Origin: SIG603 sp964370775
GTDB taxonomy: Bacteria; Bacillota; Clostridia; Oscillospirales; Acutalibacteraceae
Assembly: GCA_964370775.1 (NCBI GenBank)
Contig: CAYJKT010000001.1
Location: 62,001 to 126,000 of the forward strand
Direction of reading: 5' to 3'
DNA: 64,000 bases
Shown piece after piece: positions 60,281-64,000 of the stretch. The position numbers were made by a program, and so were the translations under genes. Within the stretch, counting starts at the first letter, position 1. Every line of letters begins with the position of its first letter. The notes beneath the pieces were generated by a model. It did no database searches, was not told the origin of the DNA, and worked only from the letters and a program-made list of their open reading frames with translations.

Positions 60281-60862
60281 TCACTTCTTAATAACTATAA
60301 GAGTGTTAGGTGCAGATATTGATACAACAGTAACACTTGTGCCCGTTGTAAGGGGTTCGTCTTCGTCAGTCATTGCATCAAATTCACTGTACTGACCTCC
60401 GACTACTGCGTTGATTTTACCAGTTCCACCACGGTTTGCAGGTATTCTAATGTAAACTGTTCCACTTACTCCAAGGGCATCGTTTATACTGCCAGTGCCG
60501 TTTTCTTGAAGTTTAAATAAATAATAATATGCTAAACCTATTAGGTACATAGCTCCAGCACCACATGCAAATGCTAAAATTAGTGTAGCAAGAGCCTGTA
60601 AGCCTAGTTCAAGAAGTAATACTCCAGACCAACCAAACACTGCAAAAAAGCTAACAAAACCTTTTACTGTAAGAAATTGTAAACCAGACGAACCGGCGTC
60701 AATTTCCAGCTCATCAAATTCGGATAAACCCTCACTCTCAGCCTCAGAGTCGCCTCCAATGAATAATAGCACAATTTGCACCACTAAAATCACTGTGGCA
60801 GGTATAGCTATAAAAGCTAATACTTGTTGTAAATTACTTAACGAATTCCACCAATCAATCAT
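60281..60862 (-). CDS. NfeD-family membrane protein (YuaF-like)
   Basis: A 193-aa protein with one N-terminal helix (about 12-34), an acidic loop (SEAESEGLSEFDELEIDAG) and two further helices (about 68-112). A C-terminal OB-fold of the NfeD type spans about 125-193 (GVSGTVYIRIPANRGGTGKI). It corresponds to YuaF, the short NfeD partner without a protease domain that works with flotillin in membrane fluidity control. It ends 35 nt before the flotillin start and follows the DUF1836 gene by 13 nt. Confidence 0.88.
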   Translation of the reverse strand: MIDWWNSLSNLQQVLAFIAIPATVILVVQIVLLFIGGDSEAESEGLSEFDELEIDAGSSGLQFLTVKGFVSFFAVFGWSGVLLLELGLQALATLILAFACGAGAMYLIGLAYYYLFKLQENGTGSINDALGVSGTVYIRIPANRGGTGKINAVVGGQYSEFDAMTDEDEPLTTGTSVTVVSISAPNTLIVIKK

Positions 60863-60875
60863 AATATCACTCCTT

Positions 60876-61418
60876 TCATATAATTCTCGAAATCTTCATC
60901 AATAACAGCGCTTGTCGTTTACACTCGCAAGATAGATGAGAAATTAGCAAAATCTCTAACACAACTTTCAATCTATCTTTTGCACCGTAAACAGGTTCGA
61001 TATAATTAGAAAGAATATCGTCTAAAATATAGACTAAGTCTTCTCGTTTTTCATTGTACCTAAACAGTAGGTCAACAAAATAGAAATAAAGGTCGCTGTC
61101 GCTAATTAAATCGTCGCTTTCAGACACTAAGTCGCCATTAATATGTGATATTAAAGAACATATATTGTCTATCGGCAAGCAATCTTTAACTGCGTTTATC
61201 GTTGCTAATCTTGCAAGTTTATCCATAGAATATTTTTTTTCTATAGGAGGGGAAACGTAGCCTCTTTTTACCCAGTTTTGAACAGTGTGGGTCTCTAGAC
61301 CGGTTACTGTGCAAATTTGGGAAAGTACTAATCCGCCTGTAGAGTACATTGAATTAAAGATTTTTCTGCACTCTAGGTTGTTGCCTTCTATAGTTAATCC
61401 TGGAAGTTGTTTCATCAT
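60876..61418 (-). CDS. DUF1836 protein with MerR-like DNA-binding domain
   Basis: A 180-aa probable transcription regulator. Residues about 30-65 hold the DUF1836 hallmark LSQICTVTGLETHTVQNWVK followed by RGYVSPPIEKKYS, a MerR-like winged helix. The rest is helical (INGDLVSESDDLISDSDLYFYF). It heads the nfeD-flotillin operon. Its own promoter contains a perfect 16-bp palindrome between -35 and -10, so it probably regulates this operon. Ligand unknown. Confidence 0.88.
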   Translation of the reverse strand: MMKQLPGLTIEGNNLECRKIFNSMYSTGGLVLSQICTVTGLETHTVQNWVKRGYVSPPIEKKYSMDKLARLATINAVKDCLPIDNICSLISHINGDLVSESDDLISDSDLYFYFVDLLFRYNEKREDLVYILDDILSNYIEPVYGAKDRLKVVLEILLISHLSCECKRQALLLMKISRII

Positions 61419-61442
61419 CTCACCACCTTAAACTGTAATATG

Positions 61443-61471
61443 ATTATATCACACAGTCACGTGACTGTAAA
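61443..61471 (-). promoter_or_regulatory. Promoter of the DUF1836-nfeD-flotillin operon with palindromic spacer
   Basis: On the minus strand TTTACA (61466-61471), a 17-bp spacer and TATAAT (61443-61448, extended by TGA) form the promoter. ACAGTCACGTGACTGT (61453-61468) is a perfect palindrome filling the spacer and half of the -35, the place where MerR-type regulators bind. Confidence 0.8.
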
Positions 61472-61525
61472 GAGGTAAAATAAACAAAAATAATTACATT
61501 TTTTTATAGATATTGTTGATTTACG

Positions 61526-61553
61526 GTAGGGCAAGGGTTCTACTCTTGCCGAA
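61526..61553 (+). repeat. GTAGGG...CCGAA hairpin repeat, copy E
   Basis: GTAGGG opens the element, GGCAAGGGT pairs with ACTCTTGCC (9 bp, one G-U, loop TCT), and it ends CCGAA. It lies between the divergent DUF1836 and MATE genes. Confidence 0.7.
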
Positions 61554-61592
61554 GAATAGATTTGGTACATACTAATCAATATGTTTTTCATA

Positions 61593-61621
61593 TTGTTTAA
61601 AACCTCAAATTATGGTATAAT
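61593..61621 (+). promoter_or_regulatory. Promoter of the second MATE gene
   Basis: TTGTTT (61593-61598), a 17-bp spacer and a consensus TATAAT (61616-61621) with an extended -10 TGG lie 32 bp before the start codon. Confidence 0.75.
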
Positions 61622-61653
61622 CAATATTATTTGAGCAAAAAAGGGGAGCGACT

Positions 61654-63063
61654 ATGGATAAAAGAGAACAAATGCTTGCAGAGGGTAAAATTAGTGGATT
61701 GATTTTAAAGTATTCGCTTCCGGCAATATTAAGTGGATTGATAAGTGCGATATATAACATTGTAGACCAAATATTTATAGGTCAACAAGTAGGTGTTATA
61801 GGAAACTCTGCTACAAACGTTGTGTTTCCAGTGGTTATGATAACCTCTGCACTTGCTACTTTAATAGGTGTGGGTACGTCTAGTAATTTTAGCTTGGCAA
61901 GAGGCAGAAAAGACGAAGATTTGTCTAAAAAATTCATTGGAAACGGAATTTTAATGGCTGTTGTGTGGGGCGTGACTATTTGTGTTATAGCACTGCTTTT
62001 TTCGTCTCAGATTTTAAACGTATCAGGTGCAACTCCTGCAAACATGGAATATGCACAAACATATTTAGGTATACTTGCACTGGGTTTTCCGTTTTTTGTG
62101 TTTAGTACATCGGTTAGCCACATAATAAGAGCAGATGGTTCACCAAAATATTCAATGATATGTATAGGCTCAGGCGCTATTTTGAACATAGTTTTAGATG
62201 CACTATTTATGTATGGTTTTAACATGGGCATAGCAGGGGCAGCGTGGGCAACGGTGATAGGGCAGGTTGTGTCAGCAGGGTTATCAGTTAAATATTTAAC
62301 TAAATTTAAGACGTTTAAGTTAGATAAAAGTGTGATTTCTCTTAAATTTTTTGCTATGAAAAAAATCGCATTGCTGGGAATTGCTCCATTTGTGAACCAA
62401 ATCTCAATATCCATAACTCAAATTGCAATGAATAACACAATTACCTTATACGGTGCGGACTCAATTTATGGAACGGATATTCCACTTGCATGTGTGGGGA
62501 TTATCACAAAAGTTAACATGATTTTTGTGACTATAGCTATAGGCATAGGGCAAGGCTCTCAACCGATTATCGGCTTTAACTACGGCGCTAAAAATTACAC
62601 TAGAGTTATGGAAGCGATACGTAAAAATTTGATGTATGTAAGTGTTGTGTCAGTAATGGCGTTCTGTGCGTTTCAGATTTTCCCAAGACAAATTACGTCT
62701 TTGTTTGGCGACGGAAGCGAATTGTACTTTGAATTTGCAGAAAGTTATTTTAGAATATTCATGTTTATGGCATTTACCATTGGAATTCAACCAGTTGCTG
62801 GCAACTTTTTTACTTCACTTGGCAAATCCACAAGAGGTGTGTTTATATCGCTTACTAAACAGATTTTATTCTTACTGCCACTCATAATTATTTTACCAAT
62901 GTTCATGGGTTTAGACGGTGTATTGTATGCTGGCCCGATTGCAGATACTGCTGCTGTTTTAGTGTCTAGCATATTGTTAATTAAAGAATACAGAAATCTA
63001 AAAAGGTTAGATAATGAACAAAATGCAGTAAAAAAACTGACAGAAAGAGAAATTTTATGCTAG
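61654..63063 (+). CDS. MATE-family efflux transporter
   Basis: A 469-aa polytopic membrane protein with about 12 helices in two halves. The family pattern appears as YSLPAILSGLISAIYNIVDQIFIGQ (split across helix 1) and IGTSSNFSLARGRKDE, and the second half has IAIGIGQGSQPIIGFNYGAKNY. It belongs to the MepA-like group of MATE exporters; substrate unknown. The ribosome binding site is AAGGGGAG. Only distant similarity to the MATE protein at 8994 is apparent. Confidence 0.94.
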   Translation: MDKREQMLAEGKISGLILKYSLPAILSGLISAIYNIVDQIFIGQQVGVIGNSATNVVFPVVMITSALATLIGVGTSSNFSLARGRKDEDLSKKFIGNGILMAVVWGVTICVIALLFSSQILNVSGATPANMEYAQTYLGILALGFPFFVFSTSVSHIIRADGSPKYSMICIGSGAILNIVLDALFMYGFNMGIAGAAWATVIGQVVSAGLSVKYLTKFKTFKLDKSVISLKFFAMKKIALLGIAPFVNQISISITQIAMNNTITLYGADSIYGTDIPLACVGIITKVNMIFVTIAIGIGQGSQPIIGFNYGAKNYTRVMEAIRKNLMYVSVVSVMAFCAFQIFPRQITSLFGDGSELYFEFAESYFRIFMFMAFTIGIQPVAGNFFTSLGKSTRGVFISLTKQILFLLPLIIILPMFMGLDGVLYAGPIADTAAVLVSSILLIKEYRNLKRLDNEQNAVKKLTEREILC

Positions 63064-63095
63064 TAAGTTTTGTGCTGTAATTAATGTACGAATGA

Positions 63096-63124
63096 TTGAC
63101 AAAATTTGCCTAGCAGTGTATAAT
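63096..63124 (+). promoter_or_regulatory. Consensus promoter of the acyltransferase gene
   Basis: TTGACA (63096-63101), a 17-bp spacer and TATAAT (63119-63124) match the sigma-A consensus exactly, 58 bp before the ATG. Confidence 0.88.
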
Positions 63125-63182
63125 AATTATTAGGTGATTTATCATTATATCTTGAAAAATAATTGTAATTTTGGGAGGAAAC

Positions 63183-64000
63183 ATGGAAAAAAAATTCTAT
63201 GATAATTTTAATGGAGTTAGAACTTTAGCAGCTGTTACTATTGTATTTATGCACGTGTTACAAACAGCTTCTTACACTTTTAAACCTGGATTGGTTTCAG
63301 ATTTAGCTTATATATATTTATATAATTCTTATGTTTTTGTTGAGCTCTTTTTTATGATAAGTGGTTTTTCATTGTGTTGTGGATATTATGAAAGAATTAA
63401 AAATAACAAAATGAATATCAATGATTTCTATAGTAAAAGATATACAAGGATTTTACCTTTTTTTGCTATATTGGTATGTCTAGATTTATTAGCAACTTTT
63501 CTGTTCGGCAGTGGAATAACTATGTCAGTTTTATATGAAGCTTACGCAAACTTTACACTGTTGTTTGGTTTTCTTCCTATGGTTGATATCAGTGTAATTG
63601 GTGTTGGTTGGACTTTAGGAGTAATATTTGGTTTTTATATAGTATTTCCATTTTTTGTATATACATTATGGACTAAACGCAGAGCATGGTTTTGGTTGCT
63701 AGTATTTTTAGGAATTAACTATGTTACATCTGTTTATTTTGTGGGAGAAAATGGACCTATAAAAACTAACACATTCAGATTTCTTTGCTTCTTTACAGTT
63801 GGTGGTATTTTATATCTATATAAAGATAAAATCGACAATATGTATAATAAGTTAAGTAAAAGTGTATCAATGGTAGTGTCTGTACTATTTCTTATTGTGG
63901 GGCTAATCATTAGTGTTTATTTTGAAGATAACAATAATTATACCAATATACTTGCGCTGTGGCTCACTGTGAAAAATATTTTAGCGTTTGCGCTCATACT
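63183..64000 (+). CDS. Acyltransferase 3 family membrane protein, 3' end cut by the window
   Basis: A frame opens at ATG 63183 behind GGGAGG and runs off the right edge, with about 272 codons visible. It begins with a catalytic-type histidine in IVFMHVLQ, then FVELFFMISGFSLCCGYYERI and YTRILPFF, which are the standard early motifs of acyltransferase 3 (OafA/OatA-like) proteins. Seven or more hydrophobic helices follow. Such enzymes O-acylate cell-surface polysaccharides or peptidoglycan; which one cannot be told from this part. Confidence 0.88.
   Translation, partial: MEKKFYDNFNGVRTLAAVTIVFMHVLQTASYTFKPGLVSDLAYIYLYNSYVFVELFFMISGFSLCCGYYERIKNNKMNINDFYSKRYTRILPFFAILVCLDLLATFLFGSGITMSVLYEAYANFTLLFGFLPMVDISVIGVGWTLGVIFGFYIVFPFFVYTLWTKRRAWFWLLVFLGINYVTSVYFVGENGPIKTNTFRFLCFFTVGGILYLYKDKIDNMYNKLSKSVSMVVSVLFLIVGLIISVYFEDNNNYTNILALWLTVKNILAFALI

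Noticed and set aside
3..64000. CRISPR arrays, tRNA, rRNA, insertion sequences, prophage genes
   Set aside because: No regularly spaced repeats, no recognisable RNA gene and no transposase or integrase motif was seen on either strand.

Overview
The window reads as chromosome of a low-GC, Gram-positive, strictly anaerobic Clostridia member, most likely a gut or animal-associated Lachnospirales relative. The support is AT-rich DNA with TTGACA-17-TATAAT type promoters and strong AGGAGG-like ribosome binding sites. Other support is the three [FeFe]-hydrogenase maturases, many lipobox lipoproteins, CUT1 sugar transporters of the LplB/YtcP type, DUF1836, and a NfeD-flotillin pair. I see no rRNA, tRNA, CRISPR array, insertion sequence or prophage. 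Species cannot be fixed from this sequence.

Layout: 1-140 is the tail of an upstream gene, probably aconitase. 444-5388 (minus) is an operon of a TM1266-type protein, hydE, hydG, hydF and tyrA. A divergent promoter region leads to a YgiQ-type radical SAM gene and ilvE. 8994-11363 (minus) holds a MATE exporter and an SGNH esterase. 11445-19453 (minus) is a complete sialic-acid operon: nanA, two CUT1 permeases, a lipoprotein receptor, yhcH, nanE, nanK and sialidase. It faces a divergent RpiR regulator and a Gfo/Idh oxidoreductase. 21826-23235 is an orphan Wzz-like membrane protein.

23814-36645 (plus) is a second host-glycan-type locus: two CUT1 permeases, three tandem paralogous receptor lipoproteins, a cytoplasmic GH2 enzyme, a Cys-type sulfatase and a FucU mutarotase. 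Neither transporter has its own ATPase here, so a shared MsmX-type ATPase elsewhere is expected. Three intergenic regions of this locus carry what looks like an undescribed leader RNA. Each copy has a hairpin with an invariant 11-nt loop UUCCCUGUAGG on a stem whose sequence differs while pairing is kept, followed by an invariant UUACAGACCA that can pair with the loop as a pseudoknot.

36831-43342 (minus) holds a small ABC export cassette with an XRE regulator, a Cache-GGDEF-EAL protein whose Shine-Dalgarno lies in a perfect hairpin, and an S1-domain protein. 43485-47596 (plus) holds a cyclophilin lipoprotein, rmuC with an internal 73-codon duplication, a DUF2156 protein and a GNAT acetyltransferase. 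47640-50819 (minus) is a D-amino-acid module (RidA, N-acyl-D-amino-acid deacylase, D-threonine-aldolase-like enzyme). 50901-53360 encodes a NACHT NTPase with a pentapeptide-repeat tail. It is followed by a seven-PASTA membrane protein without a kinase, a BcrA-type ABC exporter behind a YtrA-like operator, a lipoprotein, and the DUF1836-NfeD-flotillin operon. The window ends with a second MATE exporter and a truncated acyltransferase 3.

A family of small hairpins beginning GTAGGG, mostly ending CCGAA, is scattered through intergenic regions. Functional names rest on motif recognition only; no database search was possible.
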